DNA of 64,000 bases from Tricholoma matsutake. Taxonomy: Eukaryota; Basidiomycota; Agaricomycetes; Agaricales; Tricholomataceae. The stretch lies in contig AP026549.1 of NCBI GenBank assembly GCA_026075535.2, positions 248,001 through 312,000 of the forward strand, given 5' to 3'. The notes beneath the pieces were generated by a model that did not search any database, was not told where the DNA came from, and saw nothing but the letters and a program-made list of their open reading frames with translations. A program made the translations under genes and the position numbers. Positions 23,883 to 35,432 of this stretch are shown piece after piece. Each line of letters begins with the position of its first letter. Within the stretch, counting starts at the first letter, position 1.

Positions 23883-26800
23883 CTAAGATGCATCGCCCCG
23901 ATGCATTCGAAATCGTATACGACCAAAGTCCATGACTTGAATGCGACACAGTGCAGCAGTGTGCCGTCGGTGGAATTCCTTGATTAACCGAGGGGCATTT
24001 ACGTCAGACTCTTCGACCCATGAGTTCTCCTCATACCCATAACCCTTCCAATGTACCAAATACTGGAGTTTTCCTCAACGCAAACGGCTGTCCAAGATTG
24101 ACTCGACTTCATATTGGGGTTCTCCCTCGATCACTGTAGGTGGTGGTGGTGGGTGTGAATGGCATCCCGGGAACGGATCTGGGGGAGCTGGAAGCAATTT
24201 GACGACATGGAAGACAGGATGGAGTCTGGACATGGAGGCTGGGAGGCGTAGACGATAGGCATGTGTTCCAATGCACTTGACAATGGGGAAAGGTCCCAAG
24301 AAGCGATGAGCGAGTTTCTTGGATGGACATGTAGTGGAGATGTCACTGGAGTCAAGATAAACTCGATCACCAACCTTGTACTGAGGGGTTGGGGAGTGGC
24401 GTTGGTTGTAAAATCGCGCCATGTCATCCTTCACCTTTGCTAAGGCTGCCCTTGCCTCCTCCAAGCTATCCCTCATGCGTTCTGTGAACTCATTCACTGT
24501 CTCGATGTGTGAGGGAGTTTGGCGAGGTTCAAATCCCATGCGTGGATGTCGTCCAGTGTCTAAGAGGAAAGGGGTCTGTTGAGTGGAAGCATGGACATGG
24601 TTGTTGTACCCAAACTCGGCCAAAGGAAGGAGATCATCCCAATCGTCCTGGCGTTCATTGACAAAGAGGCGGATGTACTGCTCCAGTTCCTGGTTGACTC
24701 GCTCCGTCTGGCCATCAGTTTGTGGGTGATAAGCAGTTGAAGTGAGGAGTTTGATCCCCAGGAGTCGGTACAGCTCACGAGTGAACTCTGCCATGAACTG
24801 AGGGCCACGATCCGAGAGGAAGGCACCAGGAAGTCCATGTAATTTCCACACGTGGTGGAGGTAGAGTCGAGCGGCACCTAGGGCACTGACAGTGGTGTGA
24901 GTGGGAATGAAGTGAGCGCGTTTTCCCACTGAGTCAACTGTGCACATCACCGCATCAAACCCGTTTGACTCTGGCAATTCCACCACAAAGTCAACGCTGA
25001 CAACATCCCAACGACTCTCTGGAACAGGAAGAGGGTGTAGCTCACCAATAGGCTTGCGATGAGGGGCCTTGGTGCATAAGCAAAGGTCACAAGTGCGACA
25101 ATACTGACCAATGAGCCGTGACATTTGTGGCCACCAATAGTTCCGTGAGGTGAGCTCCAAGGTCTTCCAGCGTCCGGGGTGGCCAGCAATCTGTGAGTCA
25201 TGGTGTTGGGATATGATGCGCCGGCGAAGGTCTGGGTCATTGGGAACATAGATGTGATCCCTGAAATACAACAAGTCCTCCTTTTCAGCCCACTCTGCCG
25301 CACGTAAGGAAAGGGTCGATCCCTTCCTCAGTTCTTTAACAGCTCGGGCGACAACATCCTCATGTAAACCGCTACGGTTTGCGCGACGAATGTCACGTAG
25401 AATGTCCCGCTCCTCGCCCTGGGGTACGATGCCTTCCAGTGCCCGAATGGTGAACAGGTCTGGCTGCAACAGCACAATGTTTTGGTTGTCACCGCTGCCA
25501 TCCCCATGGTCTGCACGTCGGGATAGGGCATCGGTCTTCCCCATGCTGCGACCCGGACGGTGGTGCAAGGAGAAGTCAAATCTAGATAGATACAGGGACC
25601 AACGAGCTTGATGACGGTTCAATTTCTTGGCCATCATGAAGTACTCGAGGTTCTTGTGATCCGTCCAAATTTCCACCTTGTGTTGGGCACCCTTGAGGAA
25701 GTGTCGCCACTCCTCAAGCGCACGCATTATCGCCAACATCTCCTTGTCATGGATCTCGTAGTTTCTCTCTACAGCACTAAGGCTTTTGGAGTAGAATGCA
25801 ACAGGATGCCACTTCTGGTCCTCTGGAGACTGCTGAGACAACACAGCGCCCGTCGCAAAGTCAGAACTGTCGGCTTCTACACGAAAAGGACGTGAATTGT
25901 CAGCAAAGGTAAGGATCGGAGCGGAAGTGACCATCTCCTTAAGCTTTTCGAACGCCTCCTGTTGTGCATTATCCCACCTCCATGCCTCCTTTCCTGTCAA
26001 GTCGAACAGCGGTCGTGCATGATGTGAGAAATCCTTGATAAAACGCCGATAAAAATTGATGAAGCCCAGGAAGGACTGCACCTCCTTCTTGTTCGTGGGC
26101 GTCGGCCAAGCTGTGACCCCGTTTACCTTGATAGGATCCATCTCCACTTGACCCTCCGAGATAATCAGGCCGAGGTACTCGATCTTGGTCCTTTCGAACT
26201 CGCATTTGTCCTGACAAAGGTAGAGTTTGTACCGTCAAAGTCGCTCTAGGACGAGGCGCGTGATGCGACGGTGCTCTTCAACCATGCGAGTGAAGATGAG
26301 GATGTCGTCGAGAGAGATGCAGACAACGCCTTCGAGGATGAGGTCATGGAAGATGTCATTCATCATGGTCTGAAAGGTGGCAGGGCTATTAGTAAGGCCA
26401 AAGAACATGACAAGCAGTTCAAAAAGACCACGGTTGGTACAAAAGGCTGCCTTCCACTCATCTCCCTCCTTTATCCTCACATTATTATAGCCCCAACGGA
26501 CATCGAGCTTGGTGAAGTATCGGGCTCCACGGAGCTGGTTTACGAGTTCGGAGATGAGGGGTAGTGGGTAGCGATTTTTGACTGTGATGTTGTTGAGTCT
26601 TCTGTAGTCTTGAACCGGTCGAAGTGAGCCATCCTTCTTCTTGACAAAGAAAAAGGGAGAGGCCATGGGTGACTTCGATGGTCGAATACGTCCAGAGGCC
26701 AGGTGCTCGTCGATGAACTGGTCAAGCTGCCGTTGTTCCTCCGGAGAGAGAGGATAGACCTTGCAGGATGAAGGGGTTGCGCCGGGGGTGAGTTCGATCG

Positions 26801-27785
26801 CGTGATCCCATGGCTTACGCGCAGGAAGAGAGTCGAATGACTCCTTGGAGAACACGTCTTCAAACTCATGGAGATGAGGGAGTAAGGAGTTAGTAGAGGA
26901 TTTAGCAGCGTAGTTTTTGTGGAAGGCCTCGGCGAGGCGTTGGGATATGTTCGATGTGGCACACACCTCATGCGATGAGCGAATCGCAGTGTAGAAGATC
27001 CGATCACCCTCCTCCACTTCCTCTGGGTCCTCATCATCATCATCCGAGTCCGGCATTAGATCAGGAACCCCTTCCAATTCCACTTCAGGTATAGGCAGGG
27101 GTCCAGCACGACACTTCTGAGTTCGTCGTATTGCCGCCTTCTGTCCATGACGTTCTTGCCTGGCTTCTGTGAAACACGTCCGACAGCGGGATGGACATCG
27201 GCTCATGGTAACCTCCCCGGTGCGTCAGTCGACCTCTGGGTTATGGTCTCGAAGCCATGGATATCCCAAAATCGCCTTTTGCTTTCCTAATTGAGTGACA
27301 GCAAAAAGGGCACGCTCACTATGATCTTTGTAACGGAGAACCAGGTCTACAACCTCTCGGATGGCACCAGCTTCATTTGGGGATCCATCCACGTTATATA
27401 CAGGTATCAGACGTGAGAGTGAGTGAGTATTTAGACGATGTTGTTGTACCAGATGGGAATCGATGAAGAGACCAGTCGCACCAGAGTCCAGGAGCGCAGA
27501 GACACTGAGTATCTGTCCAGTGTCGGTCGTCTGCAGTTCGATGGCTAGGTTTAAGGAATGTGCAGAGGGAGTGGATGCCACAATATACTTGCATGGTAGT
27601 TTACGCTCCCATGATTTAATTTTGGGACGTGGAGTAGAAGGAGAGATGGGGAGAGCAGGTACGTCTTTAGCCAACTTCGAAGGGTCAGAGAGGGGAGCAG
27701 TCACAGAAATGGATTCATTCTCCGGGGATTCAACTGACAAGACTTCAAAGCGGTTATGGACAGGCAGTGAGGGCGTACGATTCAC
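23883..27785 (-). pseudogene. Gypsy pro-pol with three in-frame TGA codons
   Basis: One frame carries an aspartic protease (LLDSGATGLFID, near 27,470), RT (KLDVRWGYNNVRI, then ISLDDILIF near 26,310), RNase H (EADSSDFATGAVL near 25,870), the integrase zinc segment (CRTCDLC) and DDE core (VSVDF, LSDRGPQF, TERVNQELEQY), then a chromodomain ([13 protein letters not shown] near 24,030). It overlaps gag by four bases in the -1 frame, as expected for frameshift expression. Only three stops break the frame: 27225-27227 (where Trp is usual), 26235-26237 and 24075-24077 (where Arg is usual), all TGA. The RT core reads SLDD instead of the usual YLDD. These changes suggest that the copy cannot make a full polyprotein. 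Confidence 0.88.
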
Positions 27786-28900
27786 TCGCTGCGAATAGGA
27801 AAATCCTGCTCCTCTACAACTTCCAGCTTAACCTCCTCTGCAACTTGATCCTTCACTTCCTCAACATCTACAAGTGCCAACAAATCTTGCAGGAGTTCGT
27901 CTCGTCCCTCGGGGGTGAGCATGCAGATGTCCTGACGATGGGGACACACTCCAGCCCTGTGTCCAGGTTCCCCACAACAGTAGCAGAGATCCAACTTATG
28001 TGCATGGCTGTGGGCTGCATCAACATCCATTGGTACTGGGACATTGACGGCTGGTGTGGGAGTTTGACGAGCAGGAATGGGGTTAGGGCGGGGGAGGCTT
28101 CGATTGAAGGTGTAGGGTGTATGAGTGGTAGTTGGAGCACGGAATGCAGCATTAAACGCCGCATTTGTGAGTCGGTTCTCGTCACAGAGTGAAGCAGCTT
28201 CATACCAAGCAAGGATATCATCGTCCGCTGGGCGCCCTTCCAACATCTGTGCAATCTGGTCCTGAATTTCTCGGTTGAGCCCCCGTCGGAACTTCACCAC
28301 CACTGGTAACCCACTCCCATACCCTGCCATGTCCACCAAATCCTTGAACTCATCGATATAGTCGTCCACGGATCGACGTCCCTGGTGGTAAGTGGATGAC
28401 TCAAGTCGCATCACTGCTCGGTGGTGTTCATTGAGGGGGCAGAAGTGGCGTACGAACTCAGCTCGAAAGTCACCCCAAGTGGAGAAAGGTAGAGAACCAA
28501 GTTCTTTAGTTTGACGTAGGATACGGTCCACATAGAGATAGGCGCGTTTAGATTTCATGTATGTGAAGGCCCAATAAATTTTTGCAGCCTCATCGACGAA
28601 TTGATGCGACTGGAGACTAATGTATAACTCACAGGAATTAAGGAATGCACGTCCCTGCCCACGTGCACCATTAAATTTGGCGGGGGGGGACGGTTTGATC
28701 TGGGCATGTTCCTTAGTGGACGTGTTTGGCAAAATGTCGTTGTTGGGTGCGCTTGGAGTTGTGAAGGGGGAATTATTAGTCGTAGGGTTAGCCTGGAGGG
28801 TCCTAACGAAGTTTTCAATCGTAGATTTAAGCGAGTCGATTTGTGCGCGCATTCCGGAAACGTCGCTTTCAAGCGCGTCGAAGCGTTCTGATGCGTCCAT
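27782..28900 (-). CDS. Gypsy Gag (372 aa) with CCHC zinc knuckle
   Basis: The structural protein of the retrotransposon, which packages its RNA in cytoplasmic particles. A heptad-like N-terminus (MDASERFDALESDVSGM) precedes the capsid-type domain (AFLNSCELYISLQ to YEAASLCDENRL, about residues 85-240). A Pro-rich linker and one zinc knuckle (CYCCGEPGHRAGVC, about residue 311) follow. The frame is intact and ends TGA, overlapping pro-pol. The leader to the 5' LTR is 28,901-29,066. Confidence 0.9.
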   Translation of the reverse strand: MDASERFDALESDVSGMRAQIDSLKSTIENFVRTLQANPTTNNSPFTTPSAPNNDILPNTSTKEHAQIKPSPPAKFNGARGQGRAFLNSCELYISLQSHQFVDEAAKIYWAFTYMKSKRAYLYVDRILRQTKELGSLPFSTWGDFRAEFVRHFCPLNEHHRAVMRLESSTYHQGRRSVDDYIDEFKDLVDMAGYGSGLPVVVKFRRGLNREIQDQIAQMLEGRPADDDILAWYEAASLCDENRLTNAAFNAAFRAPTTTHTPYTFNRSLPRPNPIPARQTPTPAVNVPVPMDVDAAHSHAHKLDLCYCCGEPGHRAGVCPHRQDICMLTPEGRDELLQDLLALVDVEEVKDQVAEEVKLEVVEEQDFPIRSE

Positions 28901-29066
28901 GTCGCTAGGGAGCGCGTTTGGCGAAAATGGCGGCGTGATAAAGGCGAGAGTATCTGGAACGGTGTGTAGGGACTCTGTGGAGCTTTGGGAAGCATCGTCC
29001 AGTCCGTACCTGCCTATTTTGGGCAGCGCGTTCGCGATTTTCGGGCCTTAGGGGAGAGTTTTCTAC

Positions 29067-29492
29067 TATAAGGGCAACCTAAGCCTCTAGCAAAGGGAAA
29101 TCCGAAGTTAAAATTATGCTACATAATACAGGGACTGGGGGCGCACCTAGCAAAGGGAAATCCGAAGAGAAAACTCTAAGGATCCCCTTGCTGATGCCCA
29201 GTATATGTGAAGACGACAAAAATCAAATATAACCTAAAAATAGAAAAAGGCGGAGATAGGCGGATCAAGGCCGCCGAATGACATCATACCAAGGGGTATG
29301 TGTCGGAAGGGGTACTCCGCCTCTAAATATAAAAGTGTCAACATATACAAACATGATAGCAAGGGAAAATTAGTAATAAAATCCGGAAAAATCATAGAAA
29401 ATGAAGAATAGAAGGAAATGAGGTGGGGAAAAATATACGACGAACATAAAAAATAGGAAAAACACACAGGGCACCCCCCTAGTCCCCTTACA
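29067..29492 (-). repeat. 5' LTR of the gypsy element
   Basis: 426 bp, same length as the other LTR. It joins the target duplication GCCGG at 29493-29497. The internal region begins GTAGAAAACTC on the minus strand; I could not match it to a tRNA primer site. Confidence 0.9.
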
Positions 29493-30479
29493 GCCGGGTT
29501 CCTTATATACCCTATGGCTGCGTCTTTTTCCGTCGTATAATGGTCAGGGAAGTTGTTCCTCGCCTACGCATCGGTGGAACCCTCCTTACAAAACCAGCTT
29601 TTAAGTTTTGGTTTGACAGCATGATGTTGGACCAGGTCCAGGCAATGTATCAGAAGTCAGGCATTATCCCCAGGGATGCGCTTGCTGGTAAGCACTCTAC
29701 AAATAAAGGAAGGATGCCGACATATATCAACTTCACTGGCCAGCCCGAACCAACTCTATTCAACCTACAATCTCAGGGTCATATGCTCCCCCCTCCTACG
29801 CAGGATGATGGCTCGGATATAGATGATCGTGAGACCCCTCCTCCTGCTGATGAACATCCTACAATCGATACTTTCCTTTCCCAACTCTGGTGTCAATTCA
29901 TCATTGATCTCACTGGCAAGGCGCCTAATCCACGGGGAATCACAAACCCCTCTTACCTCAAGCTTACCACGGTCGAATGCCGAGAAGGGAAAGAAGATAT
30001 ATACAAGAATCTAACCCTTTCCAATGTTTTCACCCATGTCACCTACAAGAACGCTTCCACCACCGACTGGCAGAGGGCCTTCAAATGGCTCTTTCCTGAG
30101 CCTGGTTACAAGACCATGAATGCCATCCAGAGTTACCCTAGCTCACCATATTTTGTGACGTGGATGACCTTTATCGAGGACCCTAAAAATTCAACCCTCA
30201 TTTCCGCATCGCGCTTAGAAATCTGGAAACGAGTGAGGAATCCCAGATGCACAACAAGACAAGATGTGGCCAACATCCACAGCATCAGGATTTACTCGTT
30301 GGCCCAGTTCTTCCGGGTGTGGTGGTAAGGATCGAGCTGCACCTCGCATTCTCCTGAAGCACCATGCAGTTCCGGACTTTGCTGATGAGGGCAAGGAATA
30401 GTATCTTTGTTGTTACATCTTAAACTGCTTCATAATTGTTTGGCGCATTCAATGTTTTTTTCTTGGATATTTAATTAAT

Positions 30480-31000
30480 AAATAAACATTATTCAAGGAT
30501 TGAGCACTCTAAGATCGCTCCAGCATGGAAGTAGTTCCATGCAGGCCATTCCATCCCTGATCTTCATGTTCATCATTGTCCACAAGGGCTATTGATCAGA
30601 TTTGCAAGGTGTCCATTCTTCAACGACAATGAACAGCAAGTAACTGGCTTCCGCCCTCACGTCCATCACAAGTTCTATTGCGGAGTAGTCCCAAATATGA
30701 AGGTGTTCGTGTTCTTGGCTGATGAAGTGTTACTTTTATTTATGCTAAATCAAATTCACTTTACAGTTGAATAACAACTGCTGGTATGTGGCCTCCGTGG
30801 AATGCCTATGCGGTACACCATATGAAATTCATGTTACCTACCAACAGTTGCTTGTGTTCCACAGATTTGACCTCAATTGAAGTACAAATTATCATTTGTT
30901 TCTATCTGTTCATCTACCCTCGAGCCATTCAGAATGTAGAACACTTATCAAAATGATTATTCACATAATCTCCTATGGCTGATAGTTTCAAGAGCCTCCA
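30480..31000 (+). repeat. Decayed copy of gene D promoter and start
   Basis: Downstream of gene D the sequence resembles the right arm of the C/D palindrome in the same order: GGAAGTAGTTCCATGCAGG (30,526), GGAGTAGTCCC.AATATGAA (30,682) and, near 30,970, CTCCTATGGCTGATAG, which matches the D start at 21,625. This suggests a former tandem copy of D whose body was lost before the minisatellite. Confidence 0.55.
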
Positions 31001-31019
31001 TTAAACTTACTGACCATGC

Positions 31020-32115
31020 TTAACACTTTGTCATTACAGGTGAATGCTGTATGTGTGGTACATGTCATTGCTGACATTCCCAAGTCACAAGTGAAATTTT
31101 GCAGTGAGTACTGTATGTGCTGTACATGTCGTCTGTGATGTCCCAGACTTACAAGTGAAATTTTGTAGTGACATGCTAAACATGTCATCGTGGACATTCC
31201 AGACTCACAAGTAAAATTGTGCAGTAAGTACTGTACATGCTGTACATGTCTTCATTGACGTTCCAGACTCACAAGTGAAATGGTGCAGTGAGCACTGTAC
31301 GTGCTAAACATGTCATTGTTGAAGTTCTATATGTGGTGAGTATTGTATGTGATATACATGTCATCATTGACATTCTGTCCTCACACGTGAAATTTTGTGG
31401 TAAGTACTGTATGTGCTGTACATGTTGTCGTTGACATCCCCAACTCACAAGTGAAATTTTGCAGTGAGTACTGTACATGCTGTACAACATGTCATCGTTG
31501 ACATTCCAGACTCACAAGTGAAATTGTGCAGTGCATACTGTATGTGCTAAACATGTTGTCATTGAAGTTCTGTATGTGGTGAGTACTGTATGTGCTATAC
31601 ATGTCATCATTGACGTTCTGTCCTCACAAGTGAAATTTTGTGGTGAGTACTGTACGTGCTGTACATGTCATCGTTGAGGTTCTGTCATCAGAAGTGAGAT
31701 TATGCCATGAGTACTGTACACGCTGTCATTGACTTTCTGTCCTCACAATTGAAAGTATGCAGTGAGTACTATACATGCTGTCATGGACGTTCTGTCCTCA
31801 CAAGGGAAATTATGTGGTGAGTACTGTACATGTCGTCATGGACGTTCTGTCCTCACCAGTGAAATTATACAGTGAGTACTGTACATGCTGTCATTGACGT
31901 TCTGTTCTCACAATTCAAATTATGTGGTGAGTACATGTTGTCATTGACGTTCTGTCATTACAAGTGAAATTATGTGGTGAGTACTGTACATGCTGTCCTT
32001 GATGTTCTGTCCTCACAACTGAAATTATGCGGTGAGTACTGTACATGTCGTCGTAGACGTTCTGTCCTCACAAGTGAAATTATGCGGTGAGTACTGTACA
32101 TGCTGTCTTTGACGT
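31020..32115. repeat. About 55-bp minisatellite
   Basis: About 20 imperfect tandem copies of a unit containing GACGTTCTGTCCTCACAAGTGAAATTNTG, then GTGAGTACTGTACATG. The copies nearest 32,100 are the most alike. No gene is present; open frames are repeat translations. Confidence 0.85.
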
Positions 32116-32123
32116 GCTATCCT

Positions 32124-32990
32124 CACAAGTTATGGGACCTCCCAGGGTTGGCCACAGGGTTTGATCCATGGGGGCAGAAGGGGGCCACAGGGTTGGATCC
32201 ATAGGGTCAGAAGGGGGTACAGTGCTCACCTAGGGTTGGATCCATGAGGGCAGAAGGGGGTACAATGCTCTCTCGAGCATGCCAAGGATTGTTGCACGCA
32301 GCAATATTCTGTCAAGTGATTTTAATGTGATATCTGTCAGACTATTTGCAAGATGTAGGGTAACTTGTGGAATTTATATTTGTTTACACTAAAAGCAGTT
32401 GTCGTGACCTAGTGACAACCACTGTAGGGTTTGACACACTGTGGGTTTGGACACCAGGCTAACCGTGATAGGGTTGATTTCAGACCACAGGCACCCCAAT
32501 TTGCCCCGCTGAGTGTGTGAATCAGGGATGTCACATGACCATGTCATATATTTGCAGCAGTATACTGGGCTTGCAAGCAGCCACATAATAAAGTTAAAGT
32601 TAAAGTTAAAGTTAAAGTTAAAGTTAAACCGCGATCGACAAGTGTGAATCAGGAGGACGATCGGAAGCACACCTGCGATTGCACTGACTTGTATCATACG
32701 CGGACGTCCCAGATGTCCATCCTATGTTGTCTAATGGACTGACCAGAGGTTGGAAAAGGAAATTGTAAGGGTATCTGGCACGAGAAGAGGAATGATATAT
32801 AGTTCTCGTAGTCATACTCAGCTCAGCCCCGGTTCGATAGCGGCAGGCTTAATTACCGTTGAAACCCACGGTCTCTCTTCTAAGGATTCCAGCGCGTCAC
32901 ATCCGCTCCCAGAGACATTAGTATGTTTGCTTAGACTAGATTTGTAATTGACACCAGCATACCATGAGGCAATCAGATATTTCTACCGGT
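32124..32990 (+). repeat. Outer arm of large inverted duplication (left)
   Basis: It matches the reverse complement of 46,580-47,443 almost base for base. It includes three or four copies of a GGATCCATGGGGGCAGAAGG-type unit (32,145-32,270), a (TTAAAG)n run and a region ending AATCAGATATTTCTACCGG near 32,990. No gene. Confidence 0.85.
32588..32628 (+). repeat. (TTAAAG)n hexamer array
   Basis: About seven perfect hexamers, mirrored as (CTTTAA)n at 46,947-46,987 in the inverted arm. It is not the telomeric unit of this genome, which is TTAGGG. Confidence 0.9.
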
Positions 32991-33019
32991 TGTAAAAGTA
33001 AAGGGTATCTGCAATGATA

Positions 33020-33545
33020 TTGTTGTCGCACTGAATTACCATATCATGTGTTCACCCAGTGTACACGGACGTCCCAGATGTCCATGGTCATGCCAATGTT
33101 GTCTAAAAGACTGGCCAGAGGTAGGAAAAGGAAATTGTAAGGGTATCTGGCACAGTATTGTCGTCGCCTGCGGTCATACTGACTTACCATATCATGTGTT
33201 CACCCAGTGTACACGGATGTCCCAGATGTCCATGGTCATGCCTATGTTGTCTAATGGACTGGCCAGAGGTAGGAAAAGGAAATTGTAAGGGTATCTGGCA
33301 CAATATTGTTGTCGCCTGTGGTCACACTAACTTACCATATCATGTGTTCACCCAGTGTACACAGATGTCCCAGACGTCCATGGTCATGCCAATGTTGTCT
33401 AATGGACTGGCCAGAGGTAGGAAAAGGAAATTGTAAGGGTATCTGGCACAGTATTGTCGTCGCCTGCGGTCGCACTGACTTATCATATCATGTGTTCACC
33501 CACTGTACACGGACGTCCCAGACGGCCATGTCCGTGCCTATGTTT
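33020..33545 (+). repeat. 148-bp tandem repeat array upstream of gene E
   Basis: About 3.5 copies of a 148-bp unit with GTGTTCACCCAGTGTACACG, GACGTCCCAGA, TGGACTGGCCAGAGGTAGG, AAGGGTATCTGGCACA and TTGTCGCCTGCGGTC. A partial unit also occurs at 32,700-32,790, and degraded units at 33,940-34,150 run up to the start of gene E. Overlapping open frames of 80-110 codons arise because the unit is open in phase; they are not genes. Confidence 0.85.
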
Positions 33546-34219
33546 GTTGAGATTCACACTGTGATCACATGCAGTCAGCACGTTGCGGTCGGCATATTTG
33601 ATGCGTATTCTATTCTTAGTGCATCCCTTTGATGCGCCCAGACAAACATCTGATAGTTACCTTTCTCCCATTATCCCATTGTCTAACACAGCATGTATAT
33701 AGCTAGATAGATTCTTCGGTCACTTCAGTTACTTATATGAGTACTGAGGTGAGTATTATATCATGTTTATCGTTACAGATTACTTAGGGTATGTACCTAC
33801 ACTAACGCTCATATATTCTAGCATTGAATATAGTCAATTATATTACTACTAAGTGTCCGCCATCTAATTATTATCACACAACCAGTTCCAAGCCCGTAAG
33901 GCTGTGTCGTCTTTCTGGGGTGCCAGGCTCAGAAGAGGTCGTAAAAGGAAATTTAAAGGGTATCTGGCACGATATTGTTGTCACCTGCGGTCGCACTGAC
34001 TTGCCATATCATATGTTTGCCAAGTGTACGAGGACGTCACAGGCGTCCATGTCCTGTGACACCTAAATTTTAACTGCATCTGGCACGATATCGTTGTCAC
34101 CTGTGGTCATGGGAACTTGCCACAAGGAAATTTTAACAGTATCTCGCAGTCAACCATGTGATAAAACGCAAGAATGACGCAGGCATCCAAACACGTGTCA
34201 CCTTATCGCTACGGATCGC

Positions 34220-35208
34220 ATGATCGATAAGTCTTTCGAGTCAACCACCATGGTCTCTGAAGCCAATTCCAGAAAGATTCAAAAGCTCCCCATGGTGACT
34301 GAGATGGTTGTGGAGGGCAATGGTGACTCTGTCACGGTCAGCTTGAATGATTGGTAAGCCCAGCCGATCTAGCTGATCTATGTCTGCATCAATCTTACCC
34401 AACTTCTCTTCAAGCGTTTATGTGGTTCCGAAGGGAAGACTTGCCAACAAAAACCTCCGAAGGGATTTTCGGATCGCGCATGTAAGGGAGATTCACGTGA
34501 AACCGGGCGCTCCCACCTGGTTTTTTCTGCAGTTCTACACAGACCATACTGATACCCGAAAGTGAGTGGCTCGTTATTGTGAACTCTCTAATCAACTCAA
34601 CTGGAACCCACAGCAGTGACAAAAATTTGTCTCCGACCGAACTGGTTTTGCTGGAGGACGATGTGGATTGGCTTTCATCGGAGAAAATTATTGATAAGCT
34701 TGGAGCATATTTTCGGGAATTTGACGACGCCTGACCAAATCCACCATGAATGAACAGCCAGATCTGGTTCATTCGACGTACGAAAACACCATGCCCGGTT
34801 TGTGAAGAGTTCTATGTCCCCCACGAGGATCGCCAGCGGTACTGCTACCCATGTGGAGTTTGGATGGACATTGAGTGTATTGGTGAGGATGATGACAGCC
34901 CTGATTTCGAGGTCCCCAGTAACCAAGGAACCCTCGATATCGAGACCCTTCGAGATGGATTTCCGGAGATACTAAATGAAGTAATGCGCAGGCCTACGGT
35001 CCGAGGCCATATGGACGAGTACGACTTCAACAACAACTGGGCCACTACGGGCAGCGGCTCTCAACAGGGGCTGATCCAGGAGTGGAGAGACAGAGGCGCC
35101 TTGCCAGAGAATTGGTTGGCGCTGTTGGGCAAAAAAATTTTGCGGGACTTTGTCATTGAGAAGACATGGAAAGTGTACTCATGCCCCAGGTGCAGGTGGA
35201 GTATCTAA
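34220..35208 (+). pseudogene. Gene E: BAH-PHD-like chromatin protein with two in-frame TGA
   Basis: Introns 34354-34414 and 34562-34613 have good consensus. The N-terminal part resembles a BAH module (VSLNDCVYVVPKG, then IAHVREIHVK and WFFLQFYTD). The C-terminal part has a PHD/zinc-finger layout: CPVCEEFY, CYPCGVWMDIEC and, at the end, CPRC. BAH and PHD domains read histone tails in the nucleus. The His usual in WFHxxC is replaced (WMDIEC), so one zinc site may be altered. The two halves are in the same frame but are separated by TGA at 34732-34734 and 34747-34749; no intron explains them. Degraded copies of the 148-bp repeat lie directly upstream. A second, more decayed relative is at 58,960-60,440. 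The BAH assignment is inferred. Confidence 0.6.
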
Positions 35209-35271
35209 CCATTTAATTTCGTCGTTTATTTTTTTGAATTGCTACCTGTACTTCTATGAATAAATGCTATC

Positions 35272-35432
35272 ATCTGTTCACCCAGTGTACATGGACATCC
35301 CAGACATCCATGGTCATGCCAATGTTGTCTAAAGGACTGGCCAGAGGTAGGAAATGGAAATTGTAAGGGTATCTGGCACAATGTTGTTGTCGCCTGTGGT
35401 CGCACTAACTTAACTTACCATATCATGTGTTC
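35272..35432 (+). repeat. Single 148-bp repeat unit at gene F' truncation
   Basis: One unit of the 148-bp repeat lies between the end of gene E and the point where gene F' is cut off. The join at about 35,432 replaces the C-terminal end present in the F copy. Confidence 0.75.

Larger units (their letters stand above)
23446..29492 (-). mobile_element. Ty3/gypsy chromodomain retrotransposon, near-intact, TSD GCCGG
   Basis: A 6,047-bp element on the minus strand with 426-bp LTRs (5' LTR 29067-29492, 3' LTR 23446-23871). GCCGG occurs on both sides (23441-23445 and 29493-29497). The LTRs begin TGTAAGGGG and end CCCTTATA, so the end is TA rather than CA. I count about five mismatches between the two LTRs, which indicates a young insertion. 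The order gag, protease, RT, RNase H, integrase, chromodomain is that of chromoviruses. A polypurine tract (AGAGAGGGGGTGA) lies at 23872-23884. It interrupts gene D. Confidence 0.93.
21630..30328 (+). pseudogene. Gene D: unrecognised protein, split by a gypsy insertion
   Basis: Exon 1 runs 21630-21980 (in-frame ATGs also at 21603 and 21618), intron 21981-22042, exon 2 22043-23038, intron 23039-23093, exon 3 23094-23445. The gypsy element follows, and the frame resumes at 29498 and ends with TAA at 30328. Across the excised element the codons join without a break (HGR then VPYIPYG), so the insertion hit an exon. A second lesion is a frame change in a G run near 22,853-22,858, before TIKGIYSIYEEA. 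The protein (about 850 aa) has GDWYIDVGIEISSD, RLEVRVPYRFATE, a run of Glu at about 23,357-23,390 and an Arg/Trp-rich end (FFRVWW). I recall similar multicopy proteins in mushrooms but no function. The gene is broken twice. Confidence 0.75.

Noticed and set aside
33046..33632. Overlapping open frames of 80-110 codons in the 148-bp repeats
   Set aside because: The repeat unit happens to be open in one phase; the same peptide recurs in every array and orientation and overlaps itself.
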